Positions 45,341 through 57,099 of a DNA stretch of 64,000 bases are shown one piece after another. The DNA lies in the NCBI GenBank assembly GCA_007922225.1, contig ML679961.1, forward strand, positions 69,234,890 to 69,298,889. The letters are read 5' to 3'. The translations under genes were made by a program, and so were the position numbers. The notes under the pieces are model-generated. The model did not search any database, had not been told where the DNA came from, and saw nothing but the letters and a program-made list of their open reading frames with translations. Position 1 is the first letter of the stretch. Every line of letters starts with the position of its first letter. This DNA comes from Emydura subglobosa. Taxonomy: Eukaryota > Chordata > Testudines > Chelidae.

Positions 45341-45949
45341 TTCCCTATTCCCTACTGTACGTATGAAATGCAGCATTTCAGAATATGAAATCCCTTTCAG
45401 GACTCAAACCTATGTCATATTTCACTAAATGATGCTGGAAGTATCCTTGTACCAGAAAGACTGGATGAAGAGAGGGTGTAGGAGAAGCAACGAGTTACCA
45501 TCAGGGGAGATGATAGTACTGTACTAGCTAGTACAGGTATCACAGGTATGCCTACCTGGGCTACAATCACACCTGCACTTGCAATGTAGACATACTTTAG
45601 GGTTCATGGTGCCCTAAGGGTAGACACCAACTCCTTTAGACTGATTTTACGGGTCTCTTTTGGGTGTCCCTCTATAAGATGGTAGTTACAATTGTAAATA
45701 CCAAGCTGTATTCAATCCCACCCACCTTGTGAGGGCATTAATCATAAGGCATAAGGTATTAATCAGGTAGGAATCACAAAGCTGTGGCTTTAAAATACTT
45801 ATTCAAATGTCATGGTGATGAGTGTGATATAAGCATTTCCTAGACAGGCAGTTATCAGGAAGTCACTACCACAGTAACAGAACTATGAAATATTTAGAAG
45901 CTAAAAACAAAGATTTCAATATCTTACATTTGTAGAGTAAAACTGAGCA
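45341..45949. other. Mostly unclassified
   Basis: 45555-45605 ends like a MITE (TACAATCACACCTGCACTTGCAATGTAGACATACTTTA). No more can be said. Confidence 0.4.
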
Positions 45950-46112
45950 GTTTTGGCCCAATTCACTTTGTACAGTCATGTATACCAATGCAAAGTGAGT
46001 GGAAAATGTTACTAAATCAGAATGATGATAGAATTTTATACCCACTTTGCATTTCGATTTGCACTGCTGAAAATGACTATACAAGGAGCAGGGCAACAGT
46101 CAACTGGGCTCC
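45950..46112. mobile_element. Short palindromic MITE (41288 family)
   Basis: CAATGCAAAGTGAGTGG pairs with CCACTTTGCATTTCG inside CCAATTCACTTTG...CAACTGGGC. Diverged copy of the family at 41288. Confidence 0.4.
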
Positions 46113-46549
46113 TTAAGTAAAACCTTTACTTAGTTTCCCATGCTTGATGGGTCATAAATGAAGAGGCAATTTGGTACCTATATGTGGGAGATACCATATG
46201 AGCAAGATAGACCTAGAAAGGAATGGTTCAAAGAAGGCACATTGCCATTAGCTCATCATTCTTAGCCACTGGGAAGAGTAAAAGGAGTGTGTTGCATCAA
46301 TTGAGTTGTCGCAGGAATATGTTAATCTCTTAGCAGGCTTCAGTCAAGTTTTTTTTCCTTGCTCACCTGACTATTATATTAAACAGAGCTTCTATTTTCC
46401 TGAAGATGTAAACATGATGGTGCTTACAAGACTGAAATAGCAATGCATTGTCATTGTTGTGTGGTTGCTGACCGGCTTTCTGGCCTTCAAACCTCAACAA
46501 TCAGAAATTTAAGGATGTAAAAAAATGATATGGCAGGACATTCCAGGAT
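46113..46549. other. No recognised feature
   Basis: Unique sequence. Confidence 0.5.
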
Positions 46550-47159
46550 GGGAAAAAGCCTATAAGAAATACTGGAAGAAGGAGTGAGAAATCAATAATT
46601 CTGCACTTAGATCAGAGATCAATTAGCTCAAATCAAAATAATTTGGATCAGAGGTGGAGATCAGTAGAGATCAAAGACCTTTTGAATTAGAAACCTAGAG
46701 GACTGGAGATCACAGGCAATTTGAGTCAGAACTGGAAATGATTGGAGGTGTGGAATGGGGTTTTATGTGGAGGGATATTTCCCCCCCTCTACTACTGTTC
46801 AAATAGCAATGGTAATGTCTTAGATTATGACCTTTAACAGAAAGGGTGGAATATTGGAATAAGAAGGTTCCAGGGGATGGGGATCATGAATGATTCTTGG
46901 GGAATGCAATCAGGTATGTATAACTGCTTAAACAGATAGATAGTAGTAGTTGAAAGATGGCAATTAGGGTTGAACAGCTGAAGAGAGAGGGACAGACCTA
47001 AATAAAGGGTCAATGACAGCAACAGGGCACTCATCAGGCATGGGAATAAGATTGGTAAAAGCCAAAGAAGAATGGATAATAGGGAATTGAGTAAATTATA
47101 TGAGAGCTGTGAGCAGACAGAGATAGTTAGCTGCAGAAAGGGAAAGAGAGCGATTAAGA

Positions 47160-47191
<32 letters not shown>

Positions 47192-47300
47192 GGATCAGGG
47201 AGAGAGTGAGAACAGAGAGAGGAAAATAGACTGTAAAATCCACCTGAAAAAGATAAGTGAGCACCTAGCTACCATATCTCTCACTATAATGAATGTCTGG
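46550..47300. repeat. Purine-rich degenerate repeat field, left part
   Basis: The plus strand is rich in GGAGATCA, TTAGGG and GGGAA motifs, with a run of 23 A at 47169-47191. Its last 85 bp (47211-47295) recur at 49951-50038. No gene. Confidence 0.5.
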
Positions 47301-47699
47301 AAGAATTAACTTGCTGCCTGAAACAAGTTATGGTAAGAAATAGGGTTTACACATGGAGGGATCTTCTTTCCTCTCTACCGCCAGTCAACCAAAAAAGCTA
47401 AATGTTTTAGAAGATGTCTCTTTTACAGGTGAAGGAACCTGTACTAAGGATTTTACAATGAAGGTTGGGAATGGGGAGTTGGCTCAGACTTATTTTGGAA
47501 ATTTTTCAATATTTTAAAAGTGTTTGTGGTTTGTTTACATCAAACAAATAAATTTTACAAAATATTCTGGTAAATGTTCAACATCAAACTTTTAATAAAA
47601 TTGTTATAAAAAGCATACCTTGCTGTTTTCTCTCCCATGTTTTGATTGATCTTTTCTGCAAGATTTAAACAATTTTAATAATTTCTTCCTAATATAGTT
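47301..47699. other. No recognised feature
   Basis: AT-rich unique sequence. Confidence 0.5.
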
Positions 47700-48260
47700 T
47701 TAGAATCACTGGTCTCTCTTTTGTTGATTTCTCTCCTGTTTTCTTGTCTCCTGATTTTCTCCTTCCCTGTCCCCCTTTCCTCCTGTAGTCCCCTCATCCC
47801 TTGTGGGACCCTGTTTCCTTTCATGTCTCCTTTTCCTGTGTTTTTCCCTTCTACCTCCTTTAATGTGCTTTCCTTCCTTGCTTCCAGTCTGAATTTCACC
47901 TTGAATTACTCCCTCCTTCTAGTCTCTCCTCTTTCCTTCCCCATAACATATCTGCTATTTCCTCTCTCTTTTTTCATTCCTTCCATCTCTCCTGATCTCC
48001 TCTGGAGGCCCATCCTCTTCTTCTATCCTTTCCTCACACCCTGTTTTCCTTCTCTGCTCCTACCTCTTGCCCATTGTCCCTATCTTCTCATGCCCCCCCA
48101 CCCCCTCAATTTACCCTCTTCCTCTGCTTCCTTCCATCTCCACTGCCCCTCAGTTCTTCCATTTCTCCTCTTCTGCTCTGTACCCCTCAGCTTCCCCCAT
48201 CCATTGTTTACCCCTCCCTCCTCTGCTCCTTGCTGTCTACACTATCCCCATACGTGGGAT
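47700..48260. repeat. Polypyrimidine tract
   Basis: Over about 550 bp the plus strand is strongly C+T (CTTCC, CCTCTT, CCCTTTCC). The 180-codon open frame across it, and two overlapping ones, are low-complexity Ser/Pro/Leu/Phe and are artefacts. It is followed by a perfect hairpin TAGTTTTACC-TTGT-GGTAAAACTA at 48271-48294. Confidence 0.75.
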
Positions 48261-48339
48261 TGACCTTGCCTAGTTTTACCTTGTGGTAAAACTAAAGTGC
48301 TTTGCCTTCACTGTGTTTTTATCTTGGGATAGGTAATGT

Positions 48340-49850
48340 GTATTAGATACCCTGAGACAAAAAATGCAGCTTTTTTGGAAGTAAAAGCAAGGCCAGAGAG
48401 AAAGGGGGAACATGGGTTGAAGGATGAATGGGGAGGTTGGGTAATTTCCTGGATCTTGTCAGACTGAGCAAGGGAGAGGGACTTCCCTCATGGCTCAGTG
48501 TGTGGGGATCATAGCTGGGGATCTGGGTGATGAAAGTGAGTGACATTTGTAGAGAGGAGAGTGACAATTTGAAGTGAGTTGGGTAGTTACAGCTAGGGTG
48601 ACAAGAAGTAACAGATCGGGGTGTGACAGGGTGCTGGGCAAGAACTGCTAAGTCAGCCCTCTGTCACACCAGCTCCAATTTAGGGAGCTAATTAGAGAAC
48701 GGGAGACAGCTGCCCACCCAGTTAGCCTGGTGCTGCATAAAGGGCTGAGAGGAAGGAAGCCAGGGTGTGGAAGTAGAGGGATAACTCTTCCCTTCTGGGT
48801 GCAGATGTTAAAAGTGCAAGCTTTGTTTGGGAAAATGTTGTGGGAGCAAAACCTGTAAATAAAACTGCACCAATGGTTGCTGAATCCCAGGGTCTCTGAG
48901 TGACTTTGTGAGAACAGAAGAAGCGGAAGCAGGGTAGGTTCAGTGAAGCCCTATTACAGGGGGTAATAGGAAGTATCAGTTGGGGTGACAGTTGTTGGAA
49001 AATGCTAGGGAGTGATAGAAGGCAGGTGGCAGTTGAAGAGCATGAAGTGCCAGTGGGGGTGACAGGAAGCGACAGCTGGGAGGTGACAAAGTTTCAGTTG
49101 AAGGGGACACTTGGAGCTGGAAGGATTGACATTTCGGGGGTGGTAATGTATAAGTGCTGGAGTGATGGGTGGGCTGATAGTGAGTAACAGGTGGGGGTGA
49201 CATTTGGTTGTACCTGGTGATAGTTGAGGGTGAAGGGGAGAAAGCTGGGAATGGCAGTAAGGGTAATGCAGGGCTTGACATTTGGGAGAGTGCCAGAATG
49301 ACGGTTGGGTGGGGATAGCCAGGGAGCTGCCAGATATTGACAGTTGCAGACAATATATGGGGGAGACAGCATGTGACCATGAATGATATTTGGTCAAGTG
49401 GGAATAATAGGGAGTGTTGGGGTTTCGGCAGTCTGTAGTGACAGAGTGTGCAGGTGGAACTGACAGTTGGGGAGTGGGCAGTTAGTAGTGAAGTGGAGTG
49501 GGCAGCTGGGAATTATCACTATTAATGATATTTGAAAATGGCAGGAATGACAGTTGGGGACTGAACAGCTGGGAACTAAAATCCAAGAATGATCATTGGG
49601 AAGTGGGAAGCTGAAGTCTGACAGGAAAATGTAGTTGAGGATAGCACTGGGGGAATGGCTGGAGTGACTTCTTGAGTGTTGGTTGAGGGGTGGCAGGTTG
49701 AGTGTGACAGCACTTGTTACTTTTGGGGATAGTGGCGAGCTGAGCAGTTGACAAGAGAAAGGTGTGGAGAAAGTGTAGTTACAGCAGCATGATCCCCTTG
49801 AGGAAGAATAGGATTGGGAACAGGCCAAGAGGGTTCAGTGTAAAGTGTCT
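48340..49850. repeat. Degenerate G-rich repeat field ('TGACAGTTGGGG')
   Basis: Variants of GTGACAGTTGGGG, GTGACAGGAAG and TGACATTTGGG recur irregularly, roughly every 25-45 bp, on the plus strand. The matching minus-strand frames (up to 144 codons, Pro/Ser/His-rich) are artefacts. A solo LTR interrupts the field at 48622-48958. Confidence 0.6.
48622..48958 (+). mobile_element. Solo LTR, 337 bp, GGGG target duplication
   Basis: Begins TGTGACAGGGTGC and ends CCCTATTACA, so it has TG...CA termini. GGGG flanks both sides (48618-48621, 48959-48962). A TATA-like GCATAAAGG is at about 48734 and a polyadenylation signal AATAAA at about 48857. No internal genes are present. A 4-bp duplication fits a gypsy-type or retroviral integrase; in a G-rich target it is weak evidence. 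Confidence 0.75.
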
Positions 49851-49950
49851 GAGACGAACCCTGTAAGGAAAATGAGTTGACTCAGTTGAGGAAAGCAAAA
49901 CATTACAGCAAGAAGAATGAACCAACAGAATCAGGGAAAAATTGAAGCAG

Positions 49951-50038
49951 ACAGACAGAGAGAGGAAAAAAAAAACAGACTATGATATCCACCTGAAAAG
50001 ATAAGTGTGTTCCTAGCTATCTTTTACTGCAGTGAATG
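49951..50038. repeat. Second copy of the 47211-47295 segment
   Basis: Both copies read CAGAGAGAGGAAAA...GACT-T-A-ATCCACCTGAAAA-GATAAGTG then CCTAGCTA-C-T and AATGAATG or AGTGAATG. The copies are in the same orientation about 2.74 kb apart. Confidence 0.7.
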
Positions 50039-50290
50039 AGGGTATGTATACACTACAAATGCTACAACTGCAACTGCTCCACTGTAGCACTGTATAATAG
50101 ACACTTACCACAATGACAGAAGGAGTTTTTCCATCACTATTGTAAATCCACCACTCGAGAGACAGTGGCTGGGTTGATGGAAGAATTCTTTCATCGACTT
50201 AGCTACATCTACAGTGGGGTTTGGATGAAGTTTCACAGCCCTGAGCGAAGTAGCTAGGTTGATGTATTTTTTAGGTGTAGACCAAGCCTC
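50038..50290. mobile_element. MITE, 'GGTATGTATACACTAC' type
   Basis: Left end AGGGTATGTATACACTACAAATG; right end AGGTGTAGACCAAGCCTC. Interior TTGATGGAAGAATTCTTTCATCGAC and TAGCTACATCTACAG matches the 11521 family. Confidence 0.6.
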
Positions 50291-50326
50291 AGCTGGAATC
50301 ACAGACTCTCCTATCCCTTATTTAAA

Positions 50327-50485
50327 TGTAAAAATATTATTTATTTATATGTTTTGAGATAGCACCAAAAAGCCCCTAGTCACATCAGAGCCCAATAATG
50401 CTTCAGGTTTTTAACACACTAGACATAGTTCTTGCCCTGAAATGCATACAGTATAAGACAAAAAGCAGACAAAGGGTGGGAGTAC
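50327..50485 (-). mobile_element. Ancient L2/MIR-like tail, reversed
   Basis: TTATTTATTTATATGTTTTGAG, AGCCCCTAGTCACATCAGAGC and AGACATAGTTCTTGCCCTGAAA then ACAAAGGGTGGGAG: same tail family as 9428. Confidence 0.5.
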
Positions 50486-50519
50486 AGGATACAACTTGTA
50501 TGTAAAATTGTCAGGGAAA

Positions 50520-50695
50520 TTATATTAGGACGCACGCTGGGTGAGGTAATATCTTTTTACCTGAAGAAGAGCTCTGGGTAGCTTGAAAACTTGTCTCTTT
50601 CACCAACAGAAGTTGGTCCAATAAAAGATATTACTTCAACCATCTTGTCTCTCTAGTATCCTGGGGCCAACACAGCTACAACAATACTGCAAACA
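50520..50695. mobile_element. Common palindromic repeat
   Basis: GGTGAGGTAATATCTTTTT near 50540 pairs with AAAAGATATTACTTCAACC near 50632. Between them are CCTGAAGAAGAGCTCTG and CTCTTTCACCAACAGAAGTTGG. Same family as 28640. Confidence 0.6.
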
Positions 50696-50697
50696 AA

Positions 50698-51360
50698 AAG
50701 GGAAACAATAGGCATAGGACTTATTAGTTCTACTTTTTCCCCACCAAAGACAAGTAACATGGAGAGTCAGGAAGAGGGATATCAGCAAAATATGTACAAT
50801 ATTTACATACATATATTTTATATATACATTGAATACTTATTTTAAAAAATAAATACACATCACCTATATCCTCAATCTATCTCTTATCAGTCGGGCAATT
50901 TTTTGTAGGCCTTTTCTCACACCCCTCACAGCCTTAACTTAGGCCTCACTACCCAACCGCCACCATCCACATGCTCTTGGGATCAACCACATGAGGTAAG
51001 AGTCCTCACCACCCCCTGGAAGGTCAGGGATGTCCTCCAGTTGCTGCACTTTCACAGATATGAGAACGTCCTTTGCAATCTTAGAGTGTGCCTCTGCTCA
51101 TTTCTGCTGACAGACAGATGCACACAGAGTCCTTTAATTAAGACTGTGGGTTGTGCTCACATTATGGCATTATGGCTTGAATTTTGGCAAAGAGGAATTT
51201 GGCATTTTTGCTCTTACAATAACTAAATATAAATAAAACAACTTTGGTGAACCAATGGGAACAGTGAAATGGAAGGGAAAATAGATTGTGTTAAATAAAA
51301 ATAGAAATTAGGCTGGGTAAAAGTGAAAAGAAAAATAACAGTAATTTGGAAGAGGGTAGT
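50698..51360. other. No recognised feature
   Basis: Unique, AT-rich sequence up to the assembly gap. Confidence 0.5.
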
Positions 51361-51460
51361 NNNNNNNNNNNNNNNNNNNNNNNNNNNNNNNNNNNNNNNN
51401 NNNNNNNNNNNNNNNNNNNNNNNNNNNNNNNNNNNNNNNNNNNNNNNNNNNNNNNNNNNN
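51361..51460. other. Assembly gap, 100 N
   Basis: Exactly 100 N, the usual placeholder for a gap of unknown size, followed at once by 15 T. The true sequence probably contains a long poly-T or other simple repeat. Confidence 0.99.
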
Positions 51461-51475
51461 TTTTTTTTTTTTTTT

Positions 51476-51570
51476 AGATTATAAGATCTTTGGAAAAGGG
51501 GCAATAGCTTATATTTGTCAGCACCTAACACAATGAGCTCTAATTATGACTGGAACACCAATAAATAATG
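51476..51570 (+). mobile_element. Ancient L2/MIR-like tail
   Basis: GATTATAAGATCTTTGG-AAAGGGGCAATAG, GTCAGCACCTAACACAATGAGCTC, ATGACTGGAACACC, AATAAATAATGAT: the forward form of the tail family. Confidence 0.55.
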
Positions 51571-52091
51571 ATATCCAAAGAAATCATGTCATGGATCATG
51601 GAGGTCATAGTCTCTCTCTGCAGAGGTATGTGAACTATGTAATGCACCTGGAATATTATGTTATTATGAGCAATATGGGTGGGATCCACAAAGGTACTAG
51701 CCATGGAAATGCTGAGTGTCACAGCACCTAACTTTTAGGCATGTAGAAAATCACAGGAAAAACGCTGTGATCCATAAAGCCGGGTTAGGTGTTTAGGCTC
51801 CCTATACAATCAATGGAGAGAGAGAGGTGCCTAGAATGCAATCCACAAAAGCCAGCATACTAGGCAGGGAGCTGCTTAAGCTAGCCAATGGGAGATGCCG
51901 ACAAGAGGGGCATATGCGAAGTCCCACCCTCTCTCAGAGATATGCATCTAAGTTCAGGCTGCAAGGAGATGTCTAGCTCTTAGTGAACCATGAATAGGAA
52001 CCCTTCTCCTGGAGTCAGGCAGCCCAGGTGCTTAAGCTGCTTCTTGAAGGAATAAATTCTCTGCATGGGCAGCACTTGAACCCTCACATTC

Positions 52092-52720
52092 GGGGAGGCT
52101 AGCCCATGGCCCTGCGCCTTCTGTCTGAGGTCATACCCCTTCTGCTCCCTCCCTCGCTGGAGCCCCAAGTCCCCTACCATGGCTGGAAGAGCCCCTCCCC
52201 ACCTGGCCAGCTCGCCCTAGGCAGCCCGAGTCCTGGCCCACCAGCTGGCCTGAGCCACTGGCCTTGGCTTGCCCCAGCCCCAAGCCACCAGCCCTGACCT
52301 GTCCCAGTCCCGGGTGGCCCAAGTCCTGGCCTGCTAGCTGGCCTGAGCTGCCAGCCTCAGCCCTCTCCGTCCTGTCAGCCTCAGCCTGCCCCAGTCCCAG
52401 GTGGCCCAAGCACCAGGCAGCCCCGTCCCCAGAACACCAGCCGGGTGGCTCCAGTGCTTGGTGGCCTAAGCGCTGGGCAGCCCAACCGCAGGGCACTGTA
52501 CAGGAGGCCCCAGCACTAGGAGGCACGAACGCCAGGCCTCGCTGCCCGGAGTCCCAGAGTACTGGTTGGCCCACCCTAGCCCCAGCCCCTGCCCACTTTG
52601 GGGGAGAGGCTGAGCAAAGAGGGAAAAGTGAGCAGTGGGAAGAGCAGGACACAGCAGGAGTGGGCGGGGCCTTAGGGTGGAACATGGCGGAACCACGCCT
52701 GGCTGTTTGGGAGGCTTAGC
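52092..52720. repeat. GC-rich degenerate repeat insert
   Basis: Bounded by GGGAGGCTAGC (52093-52103) and GGGAGGCTTAGC (52709-52720) in the same orientation. The interior repeats GGCCCAAG, CCAGCTGGCCTGAG, CAGCCCCAG and GCAGCCC. Open frames of up to 184 codons on both strands are composition artefacts. It is much richer in C and G than anything around it. Confidence 0.6.
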
Positions 52721-52959
52721 ACCCCTGACCTATGATAGCTGCCATCCATGATCCTGTGCTTGATGGGAAGAAAGGATTTGAACAAGGGAAGATGCTCTAA
52801 CCACTAAACTCTGGGAAAGTCTGATTTGGGGCTCCCTCAATATCTCTCCTGTTGAAGCTCTTCCACTCCAGATAAACAATGAAAGAGTGACTGGAGCAAG
52901 TATTTATCCACAGTGGTATAGTCATTGAGCTGGGGAGAAAGAGAGAATTTGACTTTTAA

Positions 52960-55900
52960 AACACTTTTAATAATACCAATACAAAAATACAGTAAAAACA
53001 GAAAAATAAACTACAGATTCAAAAACAGTTGTCCTTGCCTATCCCAAAGTGCATGTTCAATAGCCTACTGCTGAATAAACTTATTCAAATTCCTTATAAG
53101 AGTATATCTAAACTCTAAATGAAGGCATAAACCCACGAAAAATCTAAAAAACCAAAGAACATCAGCAACCCCTGTACCAAATAATTTACATTGTCTGATT
53201 TTTAAAATGGCCATCTTTGCTTGGCCCCAAATAAAGTTTGCAAGGCATACCACAGATCTATTTATGAAACTGTACTTAAGAGCAAAAATAAATACAGTAG
53301 GAAAAAAATCAAGGGACAATAACCCAAAAATACCGTGAAGTAAAACAAATAATGGTGGTAACCTGGAATAAGTAAGAAATATATGCAAAACAGTCTCCTC
53401 CATGTCACAAAAAGGACATGAGACAGACATCTGCAGAGTCAAACAATGTGCAAACGTTTTTGTGGCACTAGTCCTGTGAAGAATTCTCCATTTGAGATCA
53501 CCAATCCTCTTTGCAGTCAAAGCCTTGTATACAGTTCACCCTACCACCAGAAGCTGTCTTCTCCATACTGTATCGGGATAATCAACAGACGTTCAAAAAT
53601 GACAACTCTTTGCCACAAGCATACACAATGGCTTTTGGCCTAATCTATTAAAGGTAAATTCATAAGACTCATTGAAGGCAAGCAAGCTGCCAGGGTTGTC
53701 AACATCCCAATCCATAACAGGAGTAACCGGCAAGAAAATAGAAGCATTTGTATAATCAGGCATGGTTCACTCAAGGGGCAATCATCCACACAGGCAATAC
53801 TGCCCCTAGGAACGGTTGCTTCCACCTCTGATAAAAACTGAGAAACCCAGTGAACAGAAGGATAATCAAACTCAATAGCCAAGATATCAGGTAAGAATCA
53901 GGTAAAACTAGTCAAATCAATTAAATGAACCAGTTTTCTTACACCTACTGTAGTGAGGGAAGAGACCAAAACTATTAGAAACAAGACTAGGAATTCTCAT
54001 GGTAGGGTTATAAACAAGGGGTTCAGCAGACAGTCCTGGGAACTCCAGTTGCCTATCTTGTGGCCTCAGTTTAAAAAATTTCTAAGCCTTTAAAAGGCTT
54101 TGATTAAAAACTAGGCAACACCTCAAAATTGAGGCACCCAGGATCCAACAAAAAAAGTTCCCAACCAAAACCCAAAACCCAAACCCCCTACCTGCCCAAG
54201 AAAAGCAAAGGCCATTTGCTTCCAAGGAACTGGCTCATCCCGAAACAACAGCTGCTGCAGTCTGTAACCAAAAAACAGCAACTCTGCTCAAAAGATCAAT
54301 GAGACTGTGATCCCCTTCCCCAATGGGCAGACACAAAATACTGTGCTTCAGCCAGTGATGGCCATCCCAGAGAAAGTCCAAAAGAACCTACAGAACATTT
54401 TCTAAAATGGGTGGAAGGGGATCTAAAACAATACACTTATGCCACAACATGGAGAAAATTAAATTGTTAATGACAAACACCTGTCCTCGGGAGGAGAGTT
54501 GAGGCACACACCACTTCCACCTTTGCAACTTCCCCTCCAACTTTTCCATAACTCCCTTCCAATTCCAACTGAAAATATCATCCGGTTCCAGCATAATTTC
54601 CAATGCCTTAAAACCAGTTTGGTTCCACAATAGCCCCACTGGTAAAGTGGTGTGTGTGTGTGAGAGATCACCCAAGCCCCCAGCAGGTGTGTTTCACTCT
54701 TCCCCCAATTTATGTAAGCTGAGGAAGCCTGCTTAATAGAGTGCTGACATTCAGTCAAAACCTGGACATCACAATCATGAGTAATAAACACAGTCACACC
54801 ATCAGCATATGTGGAGACTATCACCAGAGTACAAGCTAGAAAAGGGAAAGAAAGACCAGCAGGGTGCTTTCACAGTGTGTGAAACAAAGGCTCAATGGAA
54901 AGAGCATACAATAACCCATACGGGAACAACCCTGTCTGATTCCCCTACAGAGTGGAAAGAGAGTGCTCAAAACACCATTCACCTTAAGTAGACTTTATAT
55001 ATCTTTATGCATTAACTGAATGCAGGAGACAAATCTGGGCCCAAATCCAAAAGCACAAAGGGTGCAAAGCAAATATCCATGATCTACATGATCAAGGCCT
55101 TCTCTTGATTGAGGGAAATGAACCCAACATGAAAAATCAAACATTTTTTAGGCCTAAATTACATCCCACAATAGGAAAATATTATTAAAAATGTTGGGGA
55201 TCCAAAAGATCAGAGCAGAGGTGGATGACTGAGCCAATCACACTTTTCAATCTATTGGCCAAAGGTTTTGAAACAAGTTTATAGTCGGAGTGAAGCAGGC
55301 ACACAGGTCTCCAATTCTTCACCTCCCCAAGGTCCTCCTTTTTAGGCAATAGGGTAAGAACTGCTTGATGACAACTGAGTGGCAATATCTTCTCTCTGAT
55401 GCTTTCCTGAAAAACATGGAGCAAGTCAAGTCCAGGAAGCGTCCAGAAGATGTTATAAAACTCAATAGACAAACCATCAATACCGTGTGCCTTCCCTGAA
55501 GCACAGCCATTTAGGATAGAAGTCAATTCTGAGAGTGTCAGGTCCTGTTCAAGTCTGTCCACATACAATGTTGAGTTCCTAGAAAGATTCTCAAGGAGTC
55601 ATCAAGTCTTAGATGGACACACAGGCTCCACCACATACAGGTCTGAGAAAAAAATCTACAGCAAAATTCCTAATCCCCACAAGATCTATAAGCACTTGGC
55701 CTGATGACATCTTTAAGTGGCCAATCATCTTCCATTCCACGTATTTCTTTTCAGGCTGAAGAAAAACTGAGTAGGCACATCCATTTGAGAAAGGCCCTGA
55801 AATCAGGCCCGAAGCAATGCACTGTGAACTTTGCTATCCAACAGGACCCACAAGAGCTGTTTTTATATTTCAAGCTCTCATGCAACCCAGCATCATTAAT

Positions 55901-56958
55901 GCCATGAAAGGCTTTTTCAGGTTCCACAGTCCCCAATTCTAACTCCGGTGAAGGCCCAGGTTGTCTGCTGTGCATATTGCTGACAGAAACATTTACTATT
56001 AACTTTACCCACCTCCCTCACCATTGGCCAAGGAGAGGAAAAGATCCTTTGAGGCAACTCTGGCTCCCTCAGAGTAATTGAAAGTGTCCCAAAAGTGAAC
56101 ATCTTTTAGAGTGCAAGTGTTAAAATCCCAGTATGGATGACAGTTTTGCATAGAAGAAAGAGACAACACAAATACGATCAGACCATGATCTGAAATCCCA
56201 GTAGGGAGAATACAACTAGAAAGCAAGCAAGACAAATGATGAGTAAAAACAAGAGAGAGAACTGGCACTAGCACTCAACTAAGTGTACTGCTGTGCATAA
56301 GGGTGAAAAAGTCACCACAAATCAGTCAGGTTAGAAGGCTATAAAAGAGTTGCAAGTTGCTGAGCAGACAGTGGATGTGGTTCCAAATGATTCCTACCCA
56401 ATCTCTCCTTAAGAGTAAAATTAAAATCGCCCCCCAAAATTAAAATATCACTTGTCAAACTATTTGTCAAAAGAGCACCCAAGCTCTGAAAAAACACACA
56501 CACCAGCTTTCCCTAAAGTAAGAGCATAGACATTAATCAAAAACATTGATATTGCTCAAAAGTCGTTTGAACTGTCAATAAACAGGAACAACTTCCTGCA
56601 CAGCCACCAAATCAGGCTTCATCTTGTCTGCAAAGAGAATGGCAACCTCTGCGCTTACAGTGGACCCAGGACTTAGAAAAACCTCTCTTCTCCAATCAGC
56701 GAGCCCATCAGTTTGGTTGCCTGCATCTGTGTGAGTCTCTTGCAAAAATGAAACGTCCATCTTTTTCTGGGACAAGTACTCATAAAGAGCTATATGTTTT
56801 TTAATGTTCCTGCACCCATTCACATTCAGAAAGACACATACAAAATTGACCACCAGACCAGTAGTCATCAGAAAAAATAAGAAAAAGACAGACACAGAAC
56901 CCCCTCGACCCCAAACCTTAAATAAACCACCAACTTCTCCTATATCCATTAAGTCCAA
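52960..56958 (-). pseudogene. Tx1-type LINE ORF2 (endonuclease + RT), broken
   Basis: ORF2 would nick DNA and reverse-transcribe the element. Endonuclease: LNVNGCRN and FLQETHTDAGNQTDGL (56900-56700), then GISDHGLIVFVLSL with the SDH motif (about 56200). Reverse transcriptase: LNGCASGKAHGIDGLSIEFYN, VLTLLPKKEDLGE and NWRPVCLL (55550-55270), then STYADGVTVF near 54810, where the catalytic YADD is changed to YADG. Zinc-knuckle region: CPFCDMEETVLHIF and QAKMAILKIRQCKL (53420-53180). Frame breaks between all blocks and the altered catalytic site make it non-functional. Confidence 0.75.
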
Positions 56959-57099
56959 ACAGTTCCATGGTCAAAGAGACACACACTTTGGTCATCAGTT
57001 TTTTTTAATCTGTACTACTTCTGTTTGTCATATTCAGATACAGAGATACATCTCATAGTATACTGAACAGACAACAAAAACAGGTTAAGGTCAGGAAAC

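Noticed and set aside
47721..48263. 180-codon open frame, plus strand
   Set aside because: It runs through a C/T-rich tract; the peptide is low-complexity Ser/Pro/Leu/Phe and overlapping frames are also open. Composition artefact.
48976..49828. Minus-strand frames of 130-144 codons rich in Pro, Ser and His
   Set aside because: They follow the degenerate 'TGACAGTTGGGG' repeat and have no recognisable domain.
52131..52719. Long open frames on both strands (184 and 151 codons)
   Set aside because: Both lie in the GC-rich degenerate repeat, where stops are rare. No domain, and the frames overlap antisense to each other.
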